Source: Apoderus coryli (lineage: Eukaryota > Arthropoda > Insecta > Coleoptera > Attelabidae). Taken from it: 64,000 bases of DNA. The translations under genes were made by a program, and so were the position numbers. Under the pieces are notes generated by a model that worked only from the letters and a program-made list of their open reading frames with translations, made no database searches and was not told the origin of the DNA. Below are positions 44,501-57,099 of this stretch, one piece after another (within the stretch, counting starts at the first letter, position 1; each line of letters opens with the position of its first letter). The stretch covers positions 5,270,001 through 5,334,000 of the forward strand of contig OU452211.1 in assembly GCA_911728435.2 (NCBI GenBank), written 5' to 3'.

Positions 44501-46098
44501 ATGAAGATTCTTTTAACGGAAATGTATATGTATTGGATATCAGGTCAAATTGGAATAAATCATTTAGTAAATAACTATCTTGATTGCACCTGGTATTTTA
44601 TTAATTAATGAGAGGTACATCAATTTTTAATCCACTCCGGTTCGATGTTCATTTCAACCGAAAAGCTCTTAAAGCTCTCACCTTATTTTAACAGTCATTT
44701 AGTTGCGGGCGCATCTTCAATAAAACCTTATTTCGCGTCTCGTACCACTAATGTATCGCCACTTTAAGCATCTAATAAAGAGGCTTCCACAGGGCTTACG
44801 CCAATGTTAAATCGCAGTAAAAACCTGAGCTCCCGGGCGTTTCAGACACCCGTCTCTCCACTAACTTTATGTATCGTGACTTTTATCTTCTGTTTTAAGT
44901 CCCGATGGGTGTTTTTTAGACTAAGAAACACGCAGTTTCTCTCTCGTCTCGCTTTGTATACATGTACACACTATCTTATATAATTTTATGGTTTTAATAA
45001 TACATTATTAGGCTGGAAGATAAACGTAAAAGGGTCTTGGGATGCCTTTTATTATTACACATCAGAAACTGTTGTTAAAAAAATATGCCATTTTCACTAA
45101 ATATATTTCCTATCTCATATAAAATAATAAGGAGTCATTTTTGTCACTCTAAAAGTTCGTTCAGATTAGTATTTTCCATCGATGTTCGACCCATAGCCCT
45201 GGGTAGGAAAATGAGGCTCTTATTCACTCTAATATCCAACGAAAACAGAGTTCAAGTCGTTGAAGGATTTCTCAAAATCAAAACAAGTGTAAAATAAGCC
45301 ATGTTTGTTAAATGCATCGATAGATTAGACTCGATCTCAATTTCTTGAACTATTGCCTCGAGGACTCCAGATAGACAAGTTTAGTTGCATGTCAAACTTG
45401 TAACTTTGAACGTCAAACATTTTTTTTTCGGTCGCTAGTCCTGACTAAAAACGTTCAATTTTACAAATCTCTGAATGAATGATTTTATGAGTTGTAGATT
45501 GACGTTTGAAATGTCAAAATAAATTAGAAAATTATGCCGAAAATTGTTGTTGAAGAAAATCACAAAGAATGAGGCTCTATTTGCTCTATATTTTATACAT
45601 TCTCCAAGCGTTAGCTGCTGCCACTTGCTAATTTGTCTTGTCTTCGGAATAACATGTTGCTAACATACAGGGGTGTTTTCCACATAGATTTATAGCTCTA
45701 TAATGGGACGAGTGGTTCACAAGTCACCGGGACCCGTCATCCGGAAAGGTTAGTGCGCATCAAATAAATCGGATTTTAGGCCAGACAACAGAAAAAAAAA
45801 TCCTTTTATTTTTTTTTGTTACCTTCTTTATTTAGGAGAGCTCAAAAAAAAAGTAAAATGGAATCCCGGAGAACTGGAGACTGTTTTATGACATTATTAC
45901 CTGTGATTGTTATGTTTAAGGAGATTTATGAATGTGAGGGGGAGAGATGTTACTGGGCTTTTTTTTATTTTATTTCGCTCTATAACGGTGTTTTACGATG
46001 ATACTTATCGGAATGAGAAAAAAGCAGACTTGTAAATAAAGATGTAGAATTACCTTTACCGTTTTTTTGTTTCTTACAATGTAGATATTTAAAACATA
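44501..46098. other. No gene recognised
   Basis: Mixed-composition sequence with short ORFs. The part 44740-44950 is less AT-rich but carries no signature. Confidence 0.3.
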
Positions 46099-46124
46099 CG
46101 AGGTGTGGTCATAAAATCACGACA
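46099..46124 (+). repeat. mariner-type terminal sequence, solo
   Basis: TACGAGGTGTGGTCATAAAATC has the form of a mariner terminal inverted repeat (ACGAGGTGTG, then a run ending in AAAATxACG). No transposase or partner end was found nearby. Confidence 0.35.
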
Positions 46125-47122
46125 TCATTGAAATTATATACATATTTGACGCTTCATAAGAATTATTAAAGTCTTCTTAACGATGCTTTGTATTTCACAA
46201 CTTTAAAGCACTAAAATCCTGTTGAAGATTAGTTCTTGGAAAACAGTTATAAAAGGTAACAAGATCTTGATCGAAATAGTTGAAACCTTTGAAGGTTTAC
46301 AGTATTTAGTTTTAAGTAACTATTAACTGAGAAACGCTGGCTGTTCGAATACAGTTTGCGGGGGAGAAATTGAAGCCACAGATTATTTCTTCAGGCTCTG
46401 ATACGTATATCAATTTCTACTACTTTTTAGAATGCATTAACTATTTACCAGACACAGAAAGTGATAGGTTTTGGACATCCTATATAGAATATTTTTGAAT
46501 TCTAATAAATGCTGAAAACACAAAATTTTGTTCTCTAAATTTGTTTTTCAGTTTCACGTGAGAGTTATTTAAAAATAATCTAAAACTTATACTCTCGGTA
46601 ACTCAAAATCTGCTCTATATGTACGTAATTTTAAACCATAAATTCACAATCGGCTTGCAGCTCTTATATAGACTCCCTGTATATGTATCAAAGTACTTTT
46701 ATAGTCAATTTGAATATAATCTATTCAACAAATGTCATCCAAATAATAAAAGTCACTCAAATTTAATCCACGTAGGTGTATAATTGGAATGAAGACAATG
46801 AGTTGAGACGAGGTCGCATCACCTTTTCCATATCTCTCCCATGCCCACTTCAATGAAACACAGCGAGACACACCCGTCTCCCCAAGGGGATTTCCCACGA
46901 ACACACGACATTTCTGGAACGTCTCTCGGGATAGTCCACATCTCTCAACAACAAGACCATTGTGTGACAGTGTGAAAACACCAATATTTAGGCATCAAAG
47001 TCAATTAATAGTGCCATTGGAGGTTTCTATTTTTATGGTTTATTTTTTTTATAAAACAAAGAACATTGATATAAGGATTTCCAAAGGAAATAAGCAATAA
47101 ATCCCTAAAGTTTAGTCGATTC

Positions 47123-47415
47123 AACAATAGGATAAACTTCACTGATAAAGAATTTTATATTTCCTTAAATAGGGTGAATATTCTAAAAAAGGTGTACCTC
47201 TGGGTTCCATACTTGGTCGTATTTTATTCGGTCTTTATACATTTATATGCTGACGATACGCAATTGTATCACAGTTTTCTTATGTCAGATCTAGATGAGG
47301 CTGCTTATAAAATTAATTCTGATATGGGAAACAAAGAGACTATGTTAGATTTAGAGTTCAAATTAAAGTGGATGGTGAGGTGTTGCAATACTCATTTATT
47401 CCTAGGATCTTGAAC
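47123..47415 (+). mobile_element. Non-LTR reverse transcriptase fragment
   Basis: NRINFTDKEFYISLNRVN leads into GVPLGSILGRILF (normally GVPQGSILGPILF), then, after a short deletion and frameshift, LYADDTQLYHSF with the catalytic YADD. The section between the two motifs is shortened by about 10 residues. It ends near 47413 without the thumb. Confidence 0.7.
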
Positions 47416-47421
47416 TAGACG

Positions 47422-47905
47422 TCAATTTGTAAGCACGTTAATAAATAACTTTAGTTTGGATTTAAAAACTTTAGCTTCATATTTAATTAAAATTTGAGAA
47501 ACGTCCATACAACAACTGTCAACATTGTTATTCCACAATAAATCATTTTGTTTGTCTCTTAATTTTTCACACACTTCGCTCATCTTAGTTAAAGACGATT
47601 TCGATGTTTCTTCATGAGGATTCCACAGTTCATCGCCAATATCAGTCAATAGAAATATAAATTCATTTAAATTTACAATTTGGCTATTTGAATCTGGCAT
47701 TGAAAAAACATTTTTCAATTGTAACAGCATTATCCAGGATGAGAAGCATTTTTCTTCGTTTTATTGTCGAATTTATACAGCCCTCTCGTCTCGTCTCGTA
47801 GAAACCCATTCTAAGGTTAATTTCTTAGCATCATTACCCTTAAAACAGCGATAATTTTTATTTTTTCCAATTAGTAATAGATCTTTTTTCTCACTTTCCA
47901 TACTT
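47422..47905 (-). pseudogene. pogo/Tigger (jerky-like) transposase fragment
   Basis: The minus strand reads EKKDLLLIGKNKNYRCFKG (family: KxLVIGKSxNPRCFKG), then in another frame RRKMLLILDNAVTIEKC (family: RKxLLxLDNxxxHP, with the second catalytic Asp). It continues in a third frame as NLNEFIFLLTDIGDELW and ETSKSSLTKM (family: LKExIxxLAxAWxxL, IxxSWxKL). The third frame stays open for 102 codons to 47422. Two frameshifts and an internal deletion after LLILDNA make it a pseudogene. Its 5' side joins a LINE fragment at about 47910-47930. Confidence 0.5.
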
Positions 47906-47914
47906 ACACACAGT

Positions 47915-48115
47915 AAACTTGTCAAACGTTGAATCATCTTGTAGATGAGACCATTATACCAGACTCTGTCGAAGGCTCTTGGCTGAATGCCCAAAAATCC
48001 TGAGCATCTGTTGTTCGGTACTATGCGCCTCTCTGAAGCCGAATTGTTCATCTAGGACCCAGCTCTTCTGTACGTGGCCGTAAAATTTTTCTGAACAATT
48101 GGAACAGCAGATACA
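47915..48115 (-). mobile_element. Non-LTR reverse transcriptase fragment, early RT motifs
   Basis: The minus strand reads LDEQFGFREAHSTEQQMLRI and then, shifted, PRAFDRVWYNGLIYKMIQ. These are RT motifs from I/Jockey-type elements (QFGFRxxHSTxxQLLRI and KAFDxVWHxGLIYKL, with the first catalytic Asp). The orientation is opposite to the RT fragment at 47123-47415. Confidence 0.7.
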
Positions 48116-48759
48116 TTTATAAATTAGTTTGAAGTTTCATATATCTTAAAGTTTAATACCTTTGACACTGTAATTTTAATAAAAACATAAATGACATAAT
48201 GAAAACCTCTAAATAGGCAGAAAATAATATAGCATGAGTAATACAATGGCTGCACATCTACTCACTAATTTCCTCTAACACCGCCAAATCTCGTGTCCTG
48301 CTAGTTTGCAGGAAACTTTCCAACATTAAACATAAATTTCCCTAACTATATTTTATTAATACTCCTGACATAAATTTCACGTTAGTGCAATGTGTATTAA
48401 AAGGATGGAACGGGCACATACATGAATATATGGTAGAAAGGGCGAATTGCCGTAAACATATGTATTACTATACATAGAAAACGTTCTCGGTAGTCCTGCT
48501 AGACGCGACTTGATGAGAACGAAGGATACCTCAGGTGTCCCTTGAGTGACCAATGTCCCCTAGGTTGTGCTGTCGGTTAGTGAAACATTGGCATTCCAAT
48601 TCTAACGACCGTGAACTTGTGAATGTGGTATGTAAAATAGTTCGAAGAGATAAAATTTTAAACAAATAAATAAGACAAATCCAATTATCCTTTTTTATAA
48701 CACATGTGGAGATGCTTAATTATACACAAATTAATCAGGTATACCAAGTTTATTTTAAA
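48116..48759. other. No gene recognised
   Basis: No signature is seen. Confidence 0.3.
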
Positions 48760-48763
48760 ATAT

Positions 48764-49015
48764 TGTGACGAATATTAATTAAAATGTCCCGTACACTTAG
48801 AAGAAAAACCGTATAAATAGCCTACGTATAAGAGGGACAGACAATCAGTGCATAGATAGCGAACAGTGTTGTGACATATAAATAGTAGTGAAATAAATAG
48901 TGAAAATATATAAATAATATTAGTTCGTTTAAGTTATTAGTTTGTTTAAGTTTTTAGTTATAAATAAATTAAAGAGCGGTATTATTTCACACATCGAACT
49001 CAGAAAAACGTCACA
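48764..49015 (+). mobile_element. Solo LTR (Ty3/gypsy-like)
   Basis: A 252-bp unit begins TGTGACG and ends CGTCACA, a 7-bp inverted terminal repeat with the TG...CA ends of LTRs, and is flanked on both sides by ATAT. Inside are a TATA box (TATAAATAG at about 48814), an initiator-like ATCAGTG about 35 bp later, and AATAAA-type signals. No internal retroviral-like sequence adjoins it, so this is a solo LTR left by recombination. TGTGACG ends and 4-bp duplications fit insect gypsy-group elements. Strand is taken from the TATA-to-AATAAA order. Confidence 0.85.
48814..48855 (+). promoter_or_regulatory. LTR promoter (TATA plus initiator)
   Basis: GTATAAATAGCC is followed at initiator distance by ACAATCAGTGCA, close to the arthropod TCAGT initiator. 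Confidence 0.5.
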
Positions 49016-49502
49016 ATATCATCGCAGATAAATATATTTCATATTGTATACTAGTTTAAACTAAATCTGCCAACGATGCAACAATCAAGGAATATTAATT
49101 AAATATGACAACGATAACAAGTGACATTTTGCTACCACAAAAATTTGCATAAAAATGGAAAAAACGTACTCAAAACTATTATACACAAAGTAAGATGGTT
49201 AATTTTACGGTAATTGCTATATTCTATTAGTACTTAATATTATTTATTTCTAGCCAAATTCCGATTTGAATCTGTACAGAAGATATACCTATAATATCAA
49301 CATTCTATACAACAAAAACTAACATGTAATCTAGAAAATATTGAAATAAATATCGTAAAATGTCATCACAGTCCCTAAGTGGCCAGACATAATTTATTAC
49401 AGTTAACAAATTGAGGCTCAAAAGTACTATCGCAACTTATAAAACCATCAAATATTGTGCATGTTCAAATGACAACAAAGATAACTGATTTATAAAACAC
49501 CA

Positions 49503-49775
49503 ATTTCATATCTCCTATCAGATAGCTAAATGTCTCAATGAGTTGCCTGCTGAGTGTAAGAGCTTGTCTAAGTTACAGTTTAAAAAAACACTTTATGGCG
49601 GTTTGCTCTCTGTTCAGAACACTGCGAATAAGAAACTGCCGTTTTTCTTTTTTTTTTTAAATCAAACCCCGTACATACACTTATTTATTATATTTAATCT
49701 ATTGGCCATGATTGAACTGAAACTCGCCCAGTATAAAAAAATAAAGGCCTTTATTATTATTATTATTAATTTATT
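49503..49775 (+). mobile_element. LINE ORF2 end and 3' tail
   Basis: The frame IAKCLNELPAECKSLSKLQ, then FKKTLYGGLL, is the usual last segment of I/Jockey ORF2 (WNxLPxxxKxLxxxxxFKxxLKxxLL). It is followed by a short UTR and AATAAAGGCC with (TTA)n at 49743-49770. Confidence 0.65.
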
Positions 49776-50589
49776 ATGTTTTCGACTAGGTAGAGTAGAA
49801 GATGTTCAGAAAGGATCCGATCGAGTTACTTTCTACCTTCTTTCGACTAGTATTTAAATAAACACTGACAGATAGGAATTCTCAAAAATTGACATTTTAT
49901 GAGCTTACATAAAATTGTAACTCTGTAACCTGTAACCGAACTTTCTGATTCTATCCTGTACTTTTTCTAGATAGAGGATATAACTTTATGTCTATACACA
50001 CGGTTTGTTAGAAAAGTGTTGTTGGTATCTAATTTTAAGGGAGCGCGAAAGTATAGCAAAATATTAGAAACAAGCGTTATATATATAAGTATGGTATACA
50101 TGAAGTAATATTATCAGAGGGAAGCAAAATCTTAATTAGCTAGCGTGTATGCGGGATAAGACAAGCATATCCAACATTTTGGTGGGTTTGTTTTAATAAG
50201 TGGTGCTCTGAAGAACGAAATACTCGTTTGACACGGAGAAAACGTGGATTAACTCAATATTTACTGATGAAAATTGACTGCTGCGAATGTAGAAGAGTAG
50301 AGTATAGAGTTATAAAATCTCTGTAGGCTTTTCTTGTCGTTATAAGAGATTATTTTATGTATTGGGTAGAACATACAAAAGTTAACAAACACTTATTGCG
50401 AAGAGCTTGATTAAAAACACAAAATTTATAGTTTTAAAATAAATAAAGAAAAAAGCAACGTTAGGGGTGAGTATTTCTTCATTTTTCTTGTTCTCAGAGG
50501 AAGGTATTAAAAGTGCCCTGTCAATTAAGAAAAGATGAGCTTAAATGTAAAATTTTTTAGAGGATCTCCATGAAATTCTTAATGAGCTA

Positions 50590-50830
50590 GTGCGATATAA
50601 ACAGAGCTTAAACTCATCATTTAATTCACATTACTAGTATAAAATTGACCGGTGTTATTTTGTGCAGTCCCATAAGGTTCTCTGTTGAGATCACTGTTTT
50701 TGCATGTACCTGTAAGTTCAAAAATATTTACAATCACTGATGTATGCTGACAAGTTCCCGGCATTTCACGTGATTAAAAATACTACTCTCTTCTCCAGGA
50801 AGATTCAAGGAAGGTTTATGAGCAAGCTAT
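50590..50830 (+). mobile_element. Highly decayed LINE reverse transcriptase fragment
   Basis: VP, stop, GSLLRSLFL corresponds to VPQGSLLGPLLF, and SLMYADKFPAFH to the YADD segment (second Asp changed to Lys). The spacing between them is right for a reverse transcriptase. Confidence 0.45.
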
Positions 50831-51324
50831 ACGCTCGAGGACATTGAGGACAAACTACACATCTTTTGGTTTTTATTATGCTTAACTATATAGGTTAATA
50901 GGCCCTAAGAATAGGTTTGCAGGAAACTTAAGAGATTATTTGTTTTGGGATATACCTACTCCTAATGCTCTTCACGATGGTGCCCGACGCTAAAATTATA
51001 TATTAGCTCTTGACTACTGTTGGTCAGTGCGTGGAAAACAGTAATCTAGGTTACGAAGCTACTGTTCTTCAGGTTAAGAAGATATGTAGCTTAGTGAGAC
51101 CTGCAGAAATCTCGTATCACATTTTAGATGTGTCCTGCCGAATATAATTATGTAATTGCTTTTGTGGCTGCTTCCAAAATTGCTAGAGGAATTGCTCGTC
51201 ATATTCCGAATGCCTTTTCAACTGATATTTGAAAAATTGCATATTTAAAGAAATAGTCCATATTCCACGAAAAATGGTTAATAAATTACTTTTTGTGTTC
51301 TAAAAATTCTTAAAGACATCCAAA

Positions 51325-51356
51325 CATGTTTCGAAGCTACTAGCTTCATCATCAGC
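51325..51356 (-). ncRNA. CTGATGA-stem-GAAAC hairpin motif
   Basis: The minus strand reads GCTGATGA, T, GAAGCT, AGT, AGCTTC, GAAACATG. The 6-bp stem is 51333-51338 with 51342-51347. It is the third member of the set with 7601 and 40116. Confidence 0.45.
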
Positions 51357-51639
51357 GGTTAAACACTTGTAGAAAAGGAATTTGCATTGTGGAAATTATC
51401 GTAATTACATAATAGCCTAAGCATACAAAGAGAAATGTATTGAAGTCTGTAGATTCATATGGTTTACACAACATTTTAAATTGAATAACCAAAAATAAAA
51501 ATATCCTTTATTTTTTTTCTCTATAAATGAAACTTTACCAATTTTTCTGTTTTATATTTCAGGACTATTAAACTTATTACAATAGCAATAAAATTGAGCT
51601 AATTTAACTCGCCTAATTTATCCTGCTTCTACCCCTTTT

Positions 51640-52000
51640 CTATCCAAGTGCGTTATACACCACCAGGCACTATTCCTGTTTGCTGCTCTTATATAAGTTA
51701 GCAACCATGCAACAAACATAAAAGGTTCCTTTCTCCGAGTTTTACGAGCTGCCTTCAGGGGGTATAGGGGGTTGAAACGCGAGGCATGGTGTCGCGGCTC
51801 TGCAGCAGTATTTAACGAACACCCGTTAATAAATCAAAAAGGAACCGACGACGCCATAGCGTATTTCATATTTTATTTGGCGGCATATAACTTACACCTG
51901 CATCACGTCACGGTCTTTTCCTACTTTCTCTTTCCCGATTTTCCCAGGCCCAGGCACAAGAAGTGCGTATTATAAATCTGCCATGCGAGTGTTTTACTCT
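51640..52000. promoter_or_regulatory. Less AT-rich unique block, possible regulatory sequence
   Basis: This block is non-repetitive within the window, with CGACGACGCCATAGCG, ATTTTATTTGGCGGC and TGCATCACGTCACGG, resembling clusters of transcription-factor sites. There is no TE signature. It is a weak call from composition alone. Confidence 0.2.
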
Positions 52001-53273
52001 GGTCTACACTAATTTTGGATTGTGTACTTACAGGGAAACGTTTTTTTTTTGTTTAACTGCGCTGGTCTTCTCTTTTGTCGAAAGCGAATTTTAAATTTAA
52101 GGCATATCTAAGTTCATAGTTGGATAATTGACCCGTGCTTATAAATTTATCAATAGATCACACACTGAGATTCTTGAACCTTAAATGTCATCGTTCTGCT
52201 AATCCTCTACCACACCACAATACAGCAGCTTAACACGAAGTTAAGATGGGCAAAATAAAATCATCGCAATACTTGGATAGATACAAAATTATGCAGTTTA
52301 CAGATCAAAACAGAAAACCAATCCAACCGTTAGTCGATTTCAACACCCAAGAGGGTTTGTCTAATGTGATTAGAATTTTTCATATGAAGGATCAAATCAT
52401 TACCAGAAAAATAGTTTTGGATTTGCACTAAACATAACCCATTGCACTTAAATCCAGGTATCATCTGAATGAGGCGTCTTCCGCCCTTTTTTTGAGGTAG
52501 ATATATAAAATTTTCATTAATAAGTTTGTCTAAAATATTTTAAATTTTTGCCTGAAATTTTCTTACATATAAACTTCTAAAATAAAATAAAAAAATAATC
52601 CTTACAGCAAACATTAATTTATCAAATGTACGTATATATTATGCTGATTAGTTGCCTTATACATTCTCGTACATCCCTCTTATCCTTGACTAACTATCAA
52701 CAGAAGTGGTGACGCTGCTTTTCCGCTCCAAGTTGTATCCAAGAAATTATATCAGAGGTAAAACGTAGAGAGGATTGTAAGACTGGACATGTAAGACACA
52801 TATGTAGATGTAGCTTTCATCTTGATTTACTAATAGGATGTCTATACAACCATCCTATTAATCCCCCTTTAGACTCGGGGGCAAATTCACATAAATAACA
52901 AGTTCGGCTTTTGAGACTGGGAAGACGGTGCAAAGTTTTCGGACCACTGCCGTTATGAGGCCATTAGATGAATCAATTCTAATGAGCTGAACTGATATAT
53001 GGAATGCTTGTAAATACCCTCTACTCAAAGAGGACATTGTTAGGTATCAATATAAGCCGAAATTTAAGGGATTTCTGTCAATGGACCAAATACATTATTT
53101 CACCGTTGTCGGTGCCTTTATATTTTATCGATAATCGATAAGTATGAAATGACAAATAAAATTGGCAATTTAACGAATGTTACAGTCCTTTTCAAGGAAA
53201 CTATCCGATGAGGGCCTACCACCAGGCTTATGTAATTAATTAATTTTCAAGTTAAATTTTTGTATGGAGAGCT
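52001..53273. other. No reliable gene
   Basis: A 61-codon frame at 52246-52431 (MGKIKSSQYLDRYKIMQFT) looks protein-like with a reasonable start context, but no family is recognised. A perfect 10-bp stem, TAATAGGATG/CATCCTATTA, lies at 52831-52860. Confidence 0.3.
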
Positions 53274-53303
53274 ATTCGTGCCTCATGGGCACCAGTTTAT
53301 TTT
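53274..53303 (+). repeat. Short dispersed repeat, second copy
   Basis: Matches 8185-8212 over CTATTCGTGCCTC, GGGCA and CAGTTTATTT. Confidence 0.35.
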
Positions 53304-55690
53304 ATCAGCATACATACATATATGCAGCATACAATACAAACCAACCCTTTTTTATTATTCATATGGACTCGGTCAGCGTTTGCATTGATAATGATTTTGC
53401 GGACAGATCATTTCTCTTGCATTTAAAAGCTTTCGTTTTGCATAACCATAAAATACAATTTAATAAAATATTTATAAGGAAATTAGTATGAAAGTTGCTA
53501 CAGCGATCAAGTCAGACGGAAAAGCTTTATGATGTTAACTCATTTTCATAAACATTGAAAAGTTAAATATTGCAAGACAAGAAACATTTCCTTTTCGTCA
53601 TTCTGTCCATTCTATTCGTCTCATTGATTTATGTATAAAATAAAATATTTCAAAATATATGTATGGGTACAGAACAGTAGTAAAAATTTGCATAAGGACC
53701 CATCCGTTCATATTATACGGCGTCAGTTTGGAAGACATAAAAAGACGACAGAAAGGCTGGTCAAAAAGAATGACGTCCGGTCAAAACAACTGTCACCGAA
53801 CGTTGAAGAAGCTGCATACATATGCAAACATTATATCTGTTGTATCCTTTTTTACGTATCGTCGCCCTCTGAGTATCCAGGACAGGACTTTATTTCCTGC
53901 TTATATTAAACTGTTAAAACAGATTTTACTCGCAAAGTAGGTACTACCGATGTAAAGCAAATTTATACATATTTCGTTATCACTTTCCTGAAATCCTGAA
54001 TCCAGATTTCCATTGTTCAAAATCTTGTCTGGAATCTTCTTCTTCCTGAACTTCAAGTACCATATTATTAATTTTAACTACAGTTTCTGTAAGGCATTGT
54101 CCTGTGCAAATTTCACAACTTATCAGGCAAGGAAAATACTTCAATTTTAAAGCATTTGCTTCATTGTGATCAAAATTTAAATCATGTAATAAAATACTTT
54201 AGTAAAGGGTAAGCAAGAGTACTGCTCCACTTACAAAGTGCGTCTTCTAAACCCTTCAGAGTCTTGAATATTCTTTAATGACCAACAATGAAATAAATAT
54301 AGGTAAATGTCTCCTTTGTCCGCGGCCTTTCCTGTGTGCTTAGAGTAGACAAAGATGTCCTTAATGGACCTTAGATTTTCTAATTGACATTACTTACTCC
54401 ATATAATCCTCGTAAAACAATGTGTTTCTGAAGTCAGACGTAATTTTTCTGGAGTATACAACATGTGATAACTAAGTAAATTATATAATTTAATGGCATT
54501 TAGTTTCAATATGTTTCTTAGAAAAATTGACTAAGGCAAGTTCTTCGCTTAATCCCATACTGTCTTATGTTTGCGTTTGACAGATCGATTTTGTCCAAAC
54601 ACGACTCTTCAATGCCCTTATGTAAATGCCTTTGGTCACATATTATACGAAATAACTTATAAGTATTTTGGAAATGTGGCATGCGGCAGCTCTATTAGAG
54701 GGTCACTTTGAATTATTTACAAGGCTTTTCCTATACATGCGTCGATATTTCTATGTAAATTCACATGAAATAGGTGGATGATGTTTCTATAGATGGAACA
54801 AATGATGCTGAAACAGTTTTTTTTTGCTTTGTAGTCTCCGTTTTATGCCAATACGTAAAATTGATATGTTACGAAATGTGGGAAAACAAGAATGCTTAAT
54901 TTTAAGTTTAGGCTGATATTTAAATATTTTTATAACATATTATTATTAAAAGTCAAAATTTCTTTGACCTTTGGGAGATCAAACTCGTTTTCGGAAATTC
55001 TCGTGTTTGCTTTAAATACCAAAATGGAAAAGGCTGCAAAAAAGTGGTAGTTTGGTAAGATGCCCCAAATTGTTGCCAAATATTTAAACGAACGAGCTTT
55101 GATCGAGTGGGGATCGCCCATAATTTTGCGGAAACTGCTAGGAATTGTTTATTTTTGTGTCGGAGGTGTTTGGTGTGTTGTTTAACCAACTAAAGTTAAA
55201 TCTTTCCCCTTAAATTCGTCATTCTACAATATGATATCGCAAAATGGGTATCACCACCCTTCTTCTGCCTTTTGTTTAACACATACCTTCCTCTGGTTTT
55301 TCTTGTTGTGTTTCTTACGTGCTGGCGACAAAATAAAATTATTCCAACTCATTTCGTTGATATTTACGACTTCTGTTTTAAAGGAGAGACCGCTAGAATA
55401 TGAGAAAGAAAAGGATGGGAACTTAGGAGAGTATATTAGCTCTGGGAGACCGCTTTTCAAGCAAAGTGCGGCAAAATAATATTTTACACAAGACGATACA
55501 AATTGCGAACTTGTGAAAAGCTGAGGCAGTTGTTCCAAAAGGCAGGCGGCATTAGGCATTTTGTAATGTACGTGTATTTATAACAGCAGCAGTCAACGAC
55601 ATTTTTTATGTTATGAATAAATTTTCGGCTTTTAAATCGTACTTCAATTTATAGTCACATAATAAATAATATTAAATAAATATATTAAAT
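53304..55690. other. No gene recognised
   Basis: Overlapping frames of about 90 codons at 53631-53940 on the same strand exclude a confident choice. ORFs at 54930-55189 (minus) and 55231-55559 lack signatures. Confidence 0.35.
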
Positions 55691-55693
55691 ACG

Positions 55694-56015
55694 ATAGGTT
55701 TTGCCATTGAATGAGTACTTAGTAGTAAATATTGACAATATGAATAAAATGTAAAATTTTCTTTTTTCGGGAATTTAGCAATACTTAGAATTGCTGTATC
55801 TTCAAAAATATTTCACCTACACAGACCAAATTAATCTCAGTTTATTGTAAATTTTGTTTATTCTAAAATTATGTATAACCACTTTTACCGTAAAATTAGT
55901 CCTTGCTGGTCAAAATTGACAAAATATGAATAAAGTGAGAAAATCTAGCAGTTTTCGTAGAATTTAACGATGATCCGGAGGACTTTCGAGGTCGAAAACT
56001 CAGATTTGTTATCAC
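55694..56015 (+). repeat. Dispersed non-coding repeat, copy B
   Basis: Parallel to 13508-13790 over TTTTGCCATT, TTAGTAGT, AGTCCTTG, GGTCAAAATTGACA and CGAGGTC, AAAACTCAGATTTGTTAT. Confidence 0.55.
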
Positions 56016-56639
56016 CAGTTTATCAGATACACCATATCAAAAAATCAGAACATATCAAGGCACAATTTCCATGGACATAACTTGATATATCGTCATTAAT
56101 TATATGTATTCACACAAATTTGGCGTATACGCTTATACAAACAAAGTTAAATATATTATAATACTCTTAATTTACTTTTTAAACATAATATGACAGCTAC
56201 CGTCCAAAAATTTTCTATATATACTATCCCTTCATCACTGGAAATTCATAACCAGCGACGCGTAACAAAATGGAAAGCTTTAAAGTGGCTTTTCCTTTGG
56301 TTTTACTCTCCCGCAAACTCATCAATTACTTATAAATAAAATGAAGTTTATTTTGATTTATTTACTTATTTTTTTTTTTCAGTATAATAGATTTAAAAAT
56401 TTCCACATGATAAATTAAAAATAACAGCCGATGTATAGGCGATATGGCTAAAGGAGCTCTACCAAAAACAAACATTAATTTGTCGAATTATATTTTCAAT
56501 GTTTCTTCAGGAGTTAATTTTATAGTGTTTCTTAAAAACTGCAATCATCATTAGAACGTGGATTAATCTGAATTTTTTTGTAAATTGTGCTAGGCTCTAT
56601 TAGCCGCAGGTACTGGTTATTAGATCGCCAGCAATTTCT

Positions 56640-57010
56640 GTGGGTATAATTGAACCTTATTTGTCTCGAAGACTGGAAGATCTCAGTTCTTAGGACCTGC
56701 CCGCGCTATCTGTCAGGCTATGGCGTTCGTCAAGGTTTCAAATTAGGTCCACTTTTGTTTTTCTTTATATAGATAACCTTTAGGACCTTATGAGAAGCTA
56801 TATTTGGCTGATGATCTTAAGATATTCTCAGAACTAAGAATTTTGGGGGAAATTTATAGTGAATTTAGAACTCGATTCGAAAAATGATAATTTAGGTGCT
56901 GATACCTGCGGCCTGGCTTTTAATTTTGATGGAATAATAAACACATCCGAAGGTATCAATCTTAGATTATCTTGCCATATAAACTTTCGTATTTAATATG
57001 GACTAAACAC
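56640..57010 (+). mobile_element. LINE reverse transcriptase fragment (Jockey-like)
   Basis: EPYLSRRLEDLSS leads to GVRQGFKLGPLLFFF (normally GVPQGSxLGPLLF), a stop, then LADDLKIFSELR with the catalytic ADD, and later LAFNFDG (normally LxLNxxKC). The block order is right, with several stops and frameshifts. Confidence 0.65.
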
Positions 57011-57099
57011 CCTCTCAAGCCCAGAGTCGTGAAGAAATTATTCTGCTTGTCTATTAGAAAATATTTTCCTTGAATTTTCCGGACACCCCCAACATGGAT

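Noticed and set aside
53631..53940. Two overlapping 92- and 93-codon ORFs in different frames
   Set aside because: Both open on the same strand with no signature, so neither can be preferred.
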